22,721 nt of DNA from an uncultured Collinsella sp. (GTDB lineage: Bacteria; Actinomycetota; Coriobacteriia; Coriobacteriales; Coriobacteriaceae): the NCBI GenBank assembly GCA_900544755.1, contig UQWQ01000028.1, forward strand, positions 1 through 22,721, read 5' to 3'. A program made the translations under genes and the position numbers. Below, piece after piece: positions 13,926 through 22,633 of this stretch. Numbering within the stretch: position 1 is the first letter of the stretch; the number at the start of each line of letters is the position of its first letter. The notes under the pieces are model-generated. The model made no database searches. It was given only the letters and a program-made list of their open reading frames with translations, and was not told where the DNA came from.

Positions 13926-16634
13926 ATGCCCAAGATCGATGTAGAAGAACAGCTCAAGCTGCGATTTTTGCAGCCGTTGTCCTCATGCGCGCCGCGCCGT
14001 GTGGTGGTTTGGCACGATGCAGACGGCGAGTTTGCTCCTGAGTTTGAGCGATTGGCTGCCGAGGGTTTCGACGGCGTGGGGGCCGATGCCGGCGTAATGC
14101 CTGCTCACGGTGACTTTGAGCGCCCGGTGCGGTTTGTTGAGGCCTGCGAGGGCCGCATGTTTGCCGTCAAGAAGCTCATCAACCGCGATGACCTTGCGAG
14201 CGATATCTTGCTGTATCGCCGTTGCCCGCGCGGCAGGCTTGAGGGTGATTGGCTTGCCGATGTTGAGCTGTATGCCGATCAGTTCCAGGCTGACTATCTT
14301 TCGCTTTTGGCCGATCAGCTGGGCATCGAGAATATCGACGCCGTGCGCGAGAGCCTGCGCGAGCACAAGACGTTCTTTGATGCCAAGACCCGCTGTGCTA
14401 AGTTTGCCGCGTGTGTTCCGCATGTCTCGGGCGCATCCGATATCGAACTCGGCATCCTTACGGTGATATTTGGCGGTAAAGAGTTTGTCGACGCGCGGCC
14501 CGCGTTTGTACTGCGCGGCTGTATGACCACGCTGCTGCACGAGGGCCCCGAGGCGCTGGCCGAGTTGGTGGACAAGTACTGCGTGCGTGATGTGCTCTCT
14601 GCCTTCATCGTGCGTTGCTATGGGTTTGATGGGCCGCTTTACGAGCGTGACTCATTGCTTATGCTTGCATCCCATGTGCTCCTTACGGCGGCATCCACCG
14701 CGCTTCCCGAGGGAGCGCTCAAGGGGCTTGAGAGACATGTGGCTCCCGCCTACGGGCCCTATTGCCTTGAGGCGGTGCGTACGTGGGACCAGACCGCCGA
14801 TACCCAGGCATCGAGCGAGGACCTATTTGAGATTTGCCGTTTGGTTGAGGACGCCCGCGGACTCTTTGCACGATTCGAGACCTTGCCGATCGATGTGCTG
14901 ACCTCGCTTGATGTGTTTCCGTGCGTCAATGAGGCCGTGCTCTCGCAGCTGTTCTGCTCGTTTGCCCAGGGCGCGGACCGTGTTGAGGATGCGCGCGCAT
15001 TTGCTGCGCGTCGCTGCGACCTAAGCTGGTACCGTCGTGTCGAGAGCTACTTTGACCTACTCGCCGCTGTGGCCGATATGTGCGCGTTTAGGCAGGCGCA
15101 CGCGGGCGGCTTCCATCTGGCGCAACCCCAGCAGGTATGGGATGCCTATACGTCCGATTGGTATGCCATGGATGCTGCCTATCGCCATATGTGCACCGCG
15201 TATCTGCGGGCGCGATCCGTCGAGTGCGATGTACTCGAGGAGCCTGCCCGCGCTGTGGCGGACTGGGCGGAGAATCTCTACAGTAACTGGTTCTTGGCGG
15301 ATGCCAATGCCTGCTGGGCGGTCGCTGCGCAAGGGGAGTGGGCCGATTGCGGCTACATCGAGGGTCCCGAACGGCAGGATGAGTTCTACTGGCATGTGCT
15401 GCCCACCTTTGTGGGCTCTGCCAAAACGACGGTCGTTATCGTGAGCGACGCGCTGCGCTATGAGGTGGCCCGCGACGTTGCGGCACTGCTTGAGCGCGAG
15501 CGCGGCGGCAACGTCAAGGTCTCTAGCATGCAGGCGGTCTTTCCCTCCATTACCGAGGTGGGCATGCCCGCGCTGCTGCCGCACCAAGCGCTTGAGCTTG
15601 CAGCGGATGGTTCGTTTGTGCTGGTTGACGGCATGCCAACTGCGACGACTCCGCAGCGCGAGGCCGCACTTGCCCACGTTGAGCCCATGGCCCGCGCTTT
15701 GCGCTCGAGCGCATACCTCAACATGGCGGGAGTCGAGCGCAAAGCGCTGCTCAAAGACTCCAAGCTCGTTTATCTCTACCACAACAAGATCGATGCCACG
15801 GGCGAGAAGGCCGCTACGCAGGATGACGTCTTCGATGCCTGCGCGGACACCGTGGAGGAACTTGCCGCGTTGGCGCGCCGCGTGTGCACCGACGCCCCGG
15901 GCGCGCGTGTTGTTATGACGGCGGATCACGGCTTTATCTACACGCGTCGTGAGCTCAACGAGTGCCAGATGCTCGGCAAGCCAGACCTTCCCTTCCTTGA
16001 CGCTCCTGTCATGTACGGCAAGCGTCATCTGGTGGTGCCCAACGAGGCCGTGGGCGAGCTTTCGGAAGAGGCATGCGGGGTGTTTGTTAATGTTGACATG
16101 GGACGTTTGGGCGCCGGTTTTGAGGGGTTTGCCCCGCGCGAGAACGTGCACTTCAAGCGTCCCGGCGGCACTAACAACTACGTCCACGGCGGCATGAGCC
16201 TGCAGGAGCTCTGCGTGCCCGTTATCGGTTTTTGGCGTGCGCGCTCGGGTTCCAAGGACTTTGTCGACACGCGCGCGGCGACGCTGCGCGTACTAAGTGA
16301 GGGACGCCGAGTGACCAACTCGCTCTTCTCGGTCAACTTGATCCAGGAAGAACCCGCCCAAGGCAAGGTTTTGCCGTGCGAGTACGAGCTGGTGTTTACC
16401 GATGCAAGCGGCAACGAGGTGAGCGATACGGTCAAGGCGCATGCTAACAAGACTTCTGTTAACTCGCAGGAGCGCGTGGTGCATGCCAAGTTTGCGTTGC
16501 ATGCGGCGGATGGATTCTCGGCCAAGGGTCCGTACTATCTGGTCTGCCGCGAGCGCGAGACGGGCAAGATCGTTTGGCGCGAGACGTACACCATCGCTGT
16601 TTCGTTTGCCCCTGTTGCTGACTTTGGTTTTTAG
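13926..16634 (+). CDS. pglZ: BREX phosphatase-like protein PglZ, type A
   Basis: At 902 aa this is PglZ type A, the alkaline-phosphatase-superfamily hallmark protein of BREX. The metal-binding strand VVIVSDALRYE has D508, followed by YLYHNKIDATGEK (H619, D623) and VVMTADHGFIYTRR (D667, H668), all intact. The C-terminal part (about 780-902) is a beta-rich domain. The ATG is preceded by AAGGA at about 6 nt and lies 23 nt after pglX-C. PglZ is needed for both methylation and phage exclusion in type 1 BREX, probably as a nuclease or phosphodiesterase-like partner of PglX. Codon use is again host-like. Confidence 0.95.
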   Translation: MPKIDVEEQLKLRFLQPLSSCAPRRVVVWHDADGEFAPEFERLAAEGFDGVGADAGVMPAHGDFERPVRFVEACEGRMFAVKKLINRDDLASDILLYRRCPRGRLEGDWLADVELYADQFQADYLSLLADQLGIENIDAVRESLREHKTFFDAKTRCAKFAACVPHVSGASDIELGILTVIFGGKEFVDARPAFVLRGCMTTLLHEGPEALAELVDKYCVRDVLSAFIVRCYGFDGPLYERDSLLMLASHVLLTAASTALPEGALKGLERHVAPAYGPYCLEAVRTWDQTADTQASSEDLFEICRLVEDARGLFARFETLPIDVLTSLDVFPCVNEAVLSQLFCSFAQGADRVEDARAFAARRCDLSWYRRVESYFDLLAAVADMCAFRQAHAGGFHLAQPQQVWDAYTSDWYAMDAAYRHMCTAYLRARSVECDVLEEPARAVADWAENLYSNWFLADANACWAVAAQGEWADCGYIEGPERQDEFYWHVLPTFVGSAKTTVVIVSDALRYEVARDVAALLERERGGNVKVSSMQAVFPSITEVGMPALLPHQALELAADGSFVLVDGMPTATTPQREAALAHVEPMARALRSSAYLNMAGVERKALLKDSKLVYLYHNKIDATGEKAATQDDVFDACADTVEELAALARRVCTDAPGARVVMTADHGFIYTRRELNECQMLGKPDLPFLDAPVMYGKRHLVVPNEAVGELSEEACGVFVNVDMGRLGAGFEGFAPRENVHFKRPGGTNNYVHGGMSLQELCVPVIGFWRARSGSKDFVDTRAATLRVLSEGRRVTNSLFSVNLIQEEPAQGKVLPCEYELVFTDASGNEVSDTVKAHANKTSVNSQERVVHAKFALHAADGFSAKGPYYLVCRERETGKIVWRETYTIAVSFAPVADFGF

Positions 16635-16645
16635 GAGTGTGCCCT

Positions 16646-19027
16646 ATGTTTGATAGCCATGACGACGATCTGTGGGAAGTTCCCTCGATTGATGTGAATG
16701 CGCCGGTGCAGGCTGCGGTGTCTGCAGGGGAGGCCGTGCCTGCCCCGGAGGCTGAGGCTGCTGCGTCGGCTCCGGAGGCCGTACCTGTCCCGGAGCCGGC
16801 GGTGGCCGCGGTACCCGATGAGGTTGCGGCGACCGCCGAGGACGAGTCTTCGACCGATGGCTATGCCCAGGCCGCGGCTGAGGCTCCCGAGGACGACGGC
16901 TACGACATGGATGTATTGGACGGCAAACTGCTCGAGCACTTTGGCGGCAAGATCGTGCGCAAGGACCTTACGGCCCTTATGAGGCGTGGCGCCAACGTGC
17001 CTACCTTTGTGCTGGAGTACCTGCTGGGCATGTACTGCTCAACCGACGACGAGGACGCCGTGACGGAGGGTCTGGGGCGCATCCGCAAGATCCTCACCGA
17101 TAACTACGTGCGTCCCGACGAGTCCGAGCGCATTAAGTCTAAGATTCGCGAGCTGGGTCGCTTTACCATCATCGATAAGGTGACGGCCAAGCTCGACGAG
17201 TACAAAGACATCTACGTGGCGTCGTTTGCCAACCTGACCATTGAACCGTTTGTGATGCCGGCCGAGTACGTGCGCGACTATTCCAAGATTCTCCAGGGTG
17301 GTATTTGGTGCATTATGAGCATCGAGTATCGTCGTCCCATGGAAGAGGAAGACGAGTTTGGCATGGAAGTCTTTGGCGACGATGCGCCGCGCCGCTCCAA
17401 GGCCAAGCGCAAAAAGCGCGGGCCCGAGGACTCTCCGTTTAGCGTGGCGTCGCTCACGCCCATTCAGATGCCCAACCTGGACCTGGATGCCATGATCGAG
17501 GAGCGTCAGTATTTCTCGCGCGACGAGTGGCTCAACATGCTGCTGCGCTCTGCCGGTTATGAGCCCAGCGAGCTTTCGGAGAAGGAGCGCCTGCACTTTA
17601 TCGAGCGCATGGTGCCGCTGATCGAGCGCAACTACAATCTGTGCGAGCTGGGTCCCCGCGGCACCGGCAAGAGCCATATCTACAAAGAGGTCTCGCCCTA
17701 CGCCATTTTGCTTTCGGGCGGGCAAACCACCACGGCCAACCTGTTCGGCCGTATGAACTCCATGCGCGCCGATCGCGTGGGCTTGGTGGGCCATTGGGAT
17801 TGCGTGACGTTCGACGAGGTCGCCGGCATGCGCTTTAAGGACACCAACGCCGTACAGATCATGAAGGACTATATGGCGAGTGGCAGCTACGCGCGCGGCC
17901 GCGACCAGATTAACGCCGATGCCTCCATGGTCTTTGAGGGCAACATCAACGACACCGTGCAAAACGTCCTTAAGACCACGCACCTGTTTGATCCGTTCCC
18001 GCCGGAGTTTAACAACGACTCGGCCTTCTTCGACCGTATCCACTATTACCTGCCGGGCTGGGAGATTCCCAAGATGCGCTCGAGCCTGCTGACCGGGCAT
18101 TACGGCTTAATCACCGACTGCCTGTCGGAGTTTTGCAAGGAGATGCGCCGCAAGGACTTTACGCATCATATCGACCGCTACTTCCGCTTTAACAGCGACT
18201 TTAACAAGCGTGACGAGATTGCCGTGCGCAAGTCCTTTAGCGGCCTGGCCAAGCTGTTGTTCCCCGACGAGGCTATGGACAAGGACGACGTTCGTTGGCT
18301 GCTGGACTACGCTATCGAGGGCCGTCGCCGCGTAAAGGAGCAGCTCAAGATTATGGCGGGCGTCGAGTTTATCGATGTCAACCTGGGCTATATGGATGCC
18401 GACAATCCGCAGGACGTGCACGTGGTGCGCGTGCCCGAGCAGTCCGAGGATACGTTGATTCCCGATGGCCCGCTGCTGTCCGGTCACGTGTTTGGCGTGG
18501 GCAGGTCGCAGGGCGGCGAGGTTGCCGTGTACAAGCTGGAGAACAAGGCCGTTGCCGGCGAGTGCAAGTTTAAGCACGAGGGCGTTGCCTTTAACAAGCC
18601 GGTGCGCGATACGCTGGAGGCCGCGTTCGACAACTTTGTGAACCTGGCGAACCGTGTGGCGCCGGGCATGCACATTGGCTCAAAGGACTACCTGCTGTTC
18701 TATAACGACCTGCAGAGCAAGGGCCTGTCCGAAGAGGTCTCGCTTGCCGAGTTTGTGGGCCTGTGCTCCGCGGCGTGCAACCGCCCGGTAATGTCCGCGC
18801 TGGCGGTTCCGGGAATCTTGCGCATGTCGGGCTCTATGGACGAGATCCGCGGGCTCGAGGACATTATGCGCGTGGCCAAAAACGCCGGCGCCAAGCGCGT
18901 GATATTGCCGCTGAGCGCCATCGCGGGCCTGCAGAGCGTTTCGTCCGAGATTATCTCGGGACTGAGCCCGGTGTTCTACATGGATGGCGACCCGGTCGAC
19001 GCCGCGAAGAAGGCGCTGGATCTGTAG
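16646..19027 (+). CDS. brxL: BREX AAA+/Lon-like protein BrxL, with a low-complexity N-terminal extension
   Basis: The start is the ATG at 16646, with GGAG 8 nt upstream (overlapping the pglZ stop), giving 793 aa. BrxL proteins are usually about 680 aa; the excess is an Ala/Pro/Glu-rich stretch at residues ~18-86, before the usual opening DMDVLDGKLLEHFGGKIVRK. The AAA+ core has Walker A GPRGTGKS (336-343) and Walker B VTFDE (D390, E391), then GNINDTVQNVLK and FFDRIHYYLPGWE. The C-terminal part has the Lon-protease fold pattern. Aligned by eye to Lon, the serine falls in EEVSLAEF but the lysine of GGLKEK is replaced in RGLEDI, so peptidase activity is doubtful. BrxL is dispensable for methylation but needed for phage exclusion. 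Confidence 0.93.
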   Translation: MFDSHDDDLWEVPSIDVNAPVQAAVSAGEAVPAPEAEAAASAPEAVPVPEPAVAAVPDEVAATAEDESSTDGYAQAAAEAPEDDGYDMDVLDGKLLEHFGGKIVRKDLTALMRRGANVPTFVLEYLLGMYCSTDDEDAVTEGLGRIRKILTDNYVRPDESERIKSKIRELGRFTIIDKVTAKLDEYKDIYVASFANLTIEPFVMPAEYVRDYSKILQGGIWCIMSIEYRRPMEEEDEFGMEVFGDDAPRRSKAKRKKRGPEDSPFSVASLTPIQMPNLDLDAMIEERQYFSRDEWLNMLLRSAGYEPSELSEKERLHFIERMVPLIERNYNLCELGPRGTGKSHIYKEVSPYAILLSGGQTTTANLFGRMNSMRADRVGLVGHWDCVTFDEVAGMRFKDTNAVQIMKDYMASGSYARGRDQINADASMVFEGNINDTVQNVLKTTHLFDPFPPEFNNDSAFFDRIHYYLPGWEIPKMRSSLLTGHYGLITDCLSEFCKEMRRKDFTHHIDRYFRFNSDFNKRDEIAVRKSFSGLAKLLFPDEAMDKDDVRWLLDYAIEGRRRVKEQLKIMAGVEFIDVNLGYMDADNPQDVHVVRVPEQSEDTLIPDGPLLSGHVFGVGRSQGGEVAVYKLENKAVAGECKFKHEGVAFNKPVRDTLEAAFDNFVNLANRVAPGMHIGSKDYLLFYNDLQSKGLSEEVSLAEFVGLCSAACNRPVMSALAVPGILRMSGSMDEIRGLEDIMRVAKNAGAKRVILPLSAIAGLQSVSSEIISGLSPVFYMDGDPVDAAKKALDL

Positions 19028-19100
19028 GGGTGCGGGCGTGCGGGCTTGCGTACGCGTGGGCCCGCGAGCGTGTTGGCGTGTTCGGGTAAGGAGGCCTGCC
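19028..19100 (+). other. Intergenic gap after brxL with a small hairpin
   Basis: The repeat GTGCGGGC occurs twice (19030-19045). GCGGGC (19040-19045) can pair with GCCCGC (19060-19065) around an inner palindrome GCGTACGC. No T-run follows. AAGGAGG at 19088-19094 is the ribosome site of the next gene. Confidence 0.4.
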
Positions 19101-20465
19101 ATGGCAGACGAGCGTTCTGTTGGTGAGCTGCTCGACGAGCTGTTTGGCTTTGAGTCGGTGGCCAAGCGGCAGACGGCGCTTGAGCAGTACGATCGCGGGG
19201 AGTTGGTGCGCAATGCGCGCTCCCGCGAGCTACTGGCCGTGATCGGGGGCGTCGAGGCTGCCGAGCGTGCTGCGCGTGAGTCTGCCGTGCGGGCCGTTGA
19301 CGGGTATGTAAGCCGCGTTGAATTTGATTCTCTTGCGCGCGCTCGCAAGCAGGTAGGCGTTGTGGGCCCGTTGCAGATGGAGCGGCGCTATGCTGCCTTT
19401 TTGCGTATGGAGGACAAGGCCGAGCTGTTGGCCCGCTTGGAGCAGACGCTTGCGTTTATCGAGGTAAAGCTGCGTGCCAATACGGCGGACAGGGTTCGTG
19501 CGGCGTACGATGCTGCGGGGGCTTTGGTGCTGCAGGGCGCGGCGCGTCTGAGTGACGTGTGCGTTGTGGATGCGGTGCCCCTGGATGCCGATCTGCTGTG
19601 CACGCAGTTGGAGCAGCTGCGTTGTGCCGCCGACGCAACGGACCTTGCCGGCATGATCACGGCGACGTTTGAGTCCGAGCTGAGTGCGACCGGCCCGCAG
19701 GGTGCTGACAGGTTTGCGAACGATGTGGCTGGCGATGTCACTGGCGATGTGGCGCTGGAGCGCGAGCTTGCGAATGTGCGTGGCGCTGCGCAGCGATCGC
19801 GCTTGGCAGCTCAAGCGTATCGGGCCGAGCGCGCTGCCCGCGTTGCAGGGAGCACGGTGGAGCCGGTATCGTTGCCGAAGTCTGCTTGCGTCGCGTGCGA
19901 GACGGGGTGCGATGCCGGAGAGCTTTCCGAGTTGCTCTCTCAGGTTAAGAAGTCGTTTGAGACTTATAGGTGCGTTGTTGCCGATGGCGGGTTGTTCCGT
20001 GCCTTTGGCACCGGTTCGCTGCATGGGATTTGCCGGGGTAGCAGTTATTTCGACTACGATGATCGGTTTGACGAAGACGTGTTGGTGGGCGAGTACGACG
20101 GTGCTACCAGGCACAATGTCCGGCGCGAGGTTGCGATTCCCGAGCTTGTGGACGAGGCTTCGGCCGACGGCGGCGACTCGCTCGAGGTTGCCGTGGCGCG
20201 CATGCGTGAGTTTAACGGACGGCGCTACGATGGGGTGCTGGATGAGGATCCTGCGCGCCATGTGAATGCGTTTTGGTATGGACTCAAAAAGCTCAGCCAG
20301 TACTGCGAGGCCGCCGTGCGTGTGGACGAGCGTGCTTGGGATTGCTTTATCGATAAGGTGCAGTTTGCTTACGACGAGCCCGTGGGGCGTTTAGCCACGC
20401 AGATGGATGACAAGCAGGTTGCGGCTTTTGTTGCCGCTGTGAATGCGCTCGGCGCTGCTGAGTAG
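19101..20465 (+). CDS. Unknown 454-aa protein, downstream of brxL
   Basis: The start is the ATG at 19101, chosen because AAGGAGG lies 6 nt upstream; an upstream in-frame start within brxL lacks one. I do not recognise the family. The first ~250 residues are Ala/Arg/Glu-rich and helical, probably coiled-coil in part (for example EDKAELLARLEQTLAF). A three-cysteine cluster CVACETGC (C263, C266, C270) follows, then a mixed alpha/beta region with LFRAFGTGSLHGICRGSSYFD and acidic DDRFDEDVLVGEYDG. No signal peptide or membrane segment is seen, so it is probably cytosolic. It is in the same direction as brxL with a 73-nt gap. It may be a BREX accessory or simply a neighbour. A stretch encoding DVAGDVTGDV comes from a small direct repeat near 19721-19752. 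Confidence 0.75.
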   Translation: MADERSVGELLDELFGFESVAKRQTALEQYDRGELVRNARSRELLAVIGGVEAAERAARESAVRAVDGYVSRVEFDSLARARKQVGVVGPLQMERRYAAFLRMEDKAELLARLEQTLAFIEVKLRANTADRVRAAYDAAGALVLQGAARLSDVCVVDAVPLDADLLCTQLEQLRCAADATDLAGMITATFESELSATGPQGADRFANDVAGDVTGDVALERELANVRGAAQRSRLAAQAYRAERAARVAGSTVEPVSLPKSACVACETGCDAGELSELLSQVKKSFETYRCVVADGGLFRAFGTGSLHGICRGSSYFDYDDRFDEDVLVGEYDGATRHNVRREVAIPELVDEASADGGDSLEVAVARMREFNGRRYDGVLDEDPARHVNAFWYGLKKLSQYCEAAVRVDERAWDCFIDKVQFAYDEPVGRLATQMDDKQVAAFVAAVNALGAAE

Positions 20466-20490
20466 GGGCCTGATCCGGTAGGGGGTCACC

Positions 20491-20682
20491 ATGAAAATCG
20501 ACATTAATGTTGACCAGCTGCGCGAGAGTATGATCGACCGTGCGGGGAGTGCAGCCGGCGTGGGCTTTCCGGCCGCCATGCTCGACGTGATGGATATCGA
20601 GGACGAGTCACCTCAAGAGCTCCTAGCCCGAGCCGAACGCGAAGGCCTCGACCTCCGCGACTTTGCCGTCGATGACGACTAA
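20491..20682 (+). CDS. Small acidic protein of 63 aa
   Basis: A 63-aa ORF starts at the ATG at 20491, preceded by GGGGG at 6-7 nt, 25 nt after the previous stop. It opens MKIDINVDQLRESMIDRAGS and contains GVGFPAAMLDVMDIEDESP and a final acidic FAVDDD. It resembles small hypothetical proteins of Coriobacteriia that share a GFPAAM(I/L)D core, but no function is known to me. Net charge is negative and no membrane segment is present. It is likely co-transcribed with the 454-aa gene. It is the last gene of the plus-strand block and is followed by a palindrome 4 nt after the stop. Confidence 0.7.
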   Translation: MKIDINVDQLRESMIDRAGSAAGVGFPAAMLDVMDIEDESPQELLARAEREGLDLRDFAVDDD

Positions 20683-20686
20683 GGGA

Positions 20687-20717
20687 ATGTGACAAAGGGA
20701 CTGTCCCTTTGTCACAT
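20687..20717. repeat. Perfect 15-bp inverted repeat (Collinsella-type intergenic palindrome)
   Basis: ATGTGACAAAGGGAC (20687-20701) is the exact reverse complement of GTCCCTTTGTCACAT (20703-20717), with a single T between. No T-run follows. I recall this GTGACAAAGGGAC palindrome as a recurrent intergenic element in Collinsella genomes, so it may be a REP-like repeat that can also act as a transcript end. Confidence 0.75.
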
Positions 20718-20760
20718 GGGGGACGGGGTGCCTGTGCCCGCGGCTGTGAGAAAATGCATG

Positions 20761-20806
20761 ATAAACCGTCGCAACGGAGTCCAACGACGTCGCAGCGGTT
20801 TTATTA
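20761..20806 (+). terminator. Candidate terminator after the BREX block
   Basis: ATAAACCG (20761-20768) pairs with CGGTTTTAT (20796-20804), with internal small palindromes CCGT-CGCA-ACGG and CGACGTCG. TTTTATTA follows the descending arm. The stem is imperfect, so this is a moderate candidate for the end of the operon transcript. Confidence 0.4.
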
Positions 20807-20820
20807 TGGCCGCCCGCTGG

Positions 20821-20943
20821 CTAAGTGAGTAGGCTTTTTTGGAGATGCTGAGCACCCGACGAGTATTCTTCAGCAAAACCGCAGGTCACATACTTGTGCT
20901 TTGGTGACGTGGTCGGCGATTCAGCAAAAGTCTACTCACTTAG
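20821..20943. mobile_element. Small non-coding element with 12-bp terminal inverted repeats
   Basis: CTAAGTGAGTAG at 20821-20832 and its exact reverse complement CTACTCACTTAG at 20932-20943 bound a 123-bp segment. The match continues inward after one mismatch as CTTTT. TTCAGCAAAA occurs twice inside (20869-20878, 20920-20929), and GGTCAC...GTGACG and CACA...TGTG form an internal hairpin. There is no ORF and no clear target-site duplication. It looks like a MITE-like or REP-like element. Confidence 0.5.
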
Positions 20944-21024
20944 TTTTGCGTGATGCATCTTGTCCGCAACGAGACCCCAGCCGGGGTGATTCCATCGCAA
21001 ATTCCGGTGACCGGGGGCAGCTAA
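20944..21024. other. Remaining intergenic before the flippase stop
   Basis: Two small palindromes are seen: ACCCC-AGC-CGGGGT (20974-20987) and CCGGT-G-ACCGG (21004-21014). Neither is followed by a T-run on the minus strand, so I cannot name a terminator for the flippase gene. No gene is visible. Confidence 0.35.
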
Positions 21025-22599
21025 TTAGGCGCCGTATGGGTTGCGGTCGCGTTCGATGCGTTGGCGGATGTGGGCGTACTCGATTATCAGCAGCACCAGG
21101 AGTAGGGCCATGATGGCTAGGTAGCTCACCACGGCGCCCATCAGACCCAGCAGCTTAATCAGGTTCACCGGCAGCACCACGCTTACGGCGAAGCAGATCA
21201 GGTAGATCTTGGTGACGTCTCCAGCGTGGCGCAGCACCGTGATGATGGCGTAGATAAAGTCGATGGCCGCGGTGACGCCGCCGGCGACGACCATCAGCAG
21301 CGCCAGCGTACGGTAGCGTTCAAAGCTGAGGCCGTACATAAAGTTCATGAGGGAAATACCGGGACCTGCCATAAATGCGGCGCACATGCCGGTGATGACC
21401 ACGATCAGCGCCATAACGGCAACAATAATCAGGTCAAAGCGACGACGCTTGCGAGGATTAGCCCAAATGCTCGACAAGCGCAGGAGCTGCGGTTTATAGA
21501 TAAATCCAATGCTCAACAAAATAGCCTGCGCCGGAAAGAACAGGGCATTAAAGTACAGCTGATACTTGTAGGCCAGCGTGCCTTCCATCACGAACTTGGG
21601 CATGCTCTCGATAAGGTTGAACAGGAACAGCGCGCCAAAAAGCGGGGCGCACTGGATAAACAGGTGACCGACCTCGCGCAGGCTCACGCGGCGCGATTTT
21701 TCGGTTTCGAGCAGGGCGAGCGGCGCGGTGACCAGAACGAGCGAGGCGATCGCGGTAACACCCATGGCCATGGCGGCGATGGGCATGCTGCGCGTGAGGA
21801 ACAGTACCACGCTAAAGACCGCGATGACGCCGACGGATCGTAGCGTTTGGCTCATGCCGGCCAGGTAGAGTTTGTCGGCCTGCTGCAGGCGGCCCTCGTA
21901 CACGTCGGCAATGCCGTCGATCACCTTATACAGGTAGACGCCCAGGCCGATTGTGGCCATCTGCGCATCGTAGCCGCGGGCGCTGCTGTATACCAGGCCG
22001 CATGCCAGCGCGAGCGCTCCGCAGATCCAGCGGTTGAGCTGGTAAGAGGCAAAGGACGTCTTTTCGTCGATGTCCGAGACCTGGAAATTGCGCACGCCGT
22101 AGTTGCACGCGATCATGATGAGCGTGCCGGTGACAAAGGCGATGGAGAATTTGCCAGCCTCCTCGGCGCCCACGAGCTGTGTGGACACGATGGTGAGCAA
22201 CGGAAACGCCATGCCCCATACGGCGGTGCCCAGGGTATTCCAAAGGTAGTCGCGACGGGTGGCGTGATCTTCGTACTCGGCTTCTTGCGTGGAGAAGCCG
22301 CCGCCGTAGACGGCTCCGAGCAGGCGGTTCCACCAGGCATTGACCATGCGGTGGATGGGGCCGGGCTGGCGATCGCGCTCGCGGCGACGGCGTGTGGCCT
22401 GGCTGCTGTCGGGACCGCCGGCGTTACGCTGGCTTAGCTCTTGGATTCGTGCGAGCTCCTCGGCGGTGTGCGATGCGGGGAACAGGCCGTTCTCGATGCG
22501 TCCGCCCTGCCCGTGCGCCCCGTCCGATACGGTGGGGTCGGCGACGCCATTGCGGCGGGCGATGGCGCGGCGAATGCTATCGATGGGCGTGATGCTCAA
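21025..22599 (-). CDS. Wzx-like polysaccharide flippase (MOP superfamily membrane protein)
   Basis: The chosen start is the TTG at 22599 with AAAGGA 7 nt upstream, giving 524 aa beginning MSITPIDSIRR; longer readings to 22707 have no ribosome site. The first ~115 residues are hydrophilic and charged (RRRRERDRQ), longer than usual for this family. From RRDYLWNTLGTAVWGMAFPL on there are about 12 hydrophobic segments, with the MOP/Wzx pattern of paired helices and a short charged loop between the halves. Such proteins flip lipid-linked oligosaccharides across the inner membrane for capsule or teichoic-acid-like polymers. Substrate cannot be told. It faces the BREX block and belongs to a separate transcription unit. 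Confidence 0.85.
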   Translation of the reverse strand: MSITPIDSIRRAIARRNGVADPTVSDGAHGQGGRIENGLFPASHTAEELARIQELSQRNAGGPDSSQATRRRRERDRQPGPIHRMVNAWWNRLLGAVYGGGFSTQEAEYEDHATRRDYLWNTLGTAVWGMAFPLLTIVSTQLVGAEEAGKFSIAFVTGTLIMIACNYGVRNFQVSDIDEKTSFASYQLNRWICGALALACGLVYSSARGYDAQMATIGLGVYLYKVIDGIADVYEGRLQQADKLYLAGMSQTLRSVGVIAVFSVVLFLTRSMPIAAMAMGVTAIASLVLVTAPLALLETEKSRRVSLREVGHLFIQCAPLFGALFLFNLIESMPKFVMEGTLAYKYQLYFNALFFPAQAILLSIGFIYKPQLLRLSSIWANPRKRRRFDLIIVAVMALIVVITGMCAAFMAGPGISLMNFMYGLSFERYRTLALLMVVAGGVTAAIDFIYAIITVLRHAGDVTKIYLICFAVSVVLPVNLIKLLGLMGAVVSYLAIMALLLVLLIIEYAHIRQRIERDRNPYGA

Positions 22600-22627
22600 A
22601 GCGGAGTCCTTTCTATTGCTGCGCTCT

Positions 22628-22633
22628 AGTATA
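22628..22633 (-). promoter_or_regulatory. Candidate -10 of the flippase gene
   Basis: On the minus strand TATACT (22628-22633) lies 28 nt upstream of the TTG start. No convincing -35 is visible 16-18 nt further up. Confidence 0.4.

Noticed and set aside
15057..16187. Long minus-strand open frame opposite pglZ
   Set aside because: Shadow of a GC-biased gene: pglZ motifs are intact on the plus strand, and the reverse product shows no family pattern.
17039..18100. Long minus-strand open frame opposite brxL
   Set aside because: Same cause; it covers the BrxL Walker motifs and has no ribosome site or recognisable domain.
19230..20261. 343-aa minus-strand open frame opposite the unknown 454-aa gene
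   Set aside because: The plus-strand gene has a strong AAGGAGG site and fits the operon; the reverse product is Arg/His-rich low-quality sequence typical of antisense frames.
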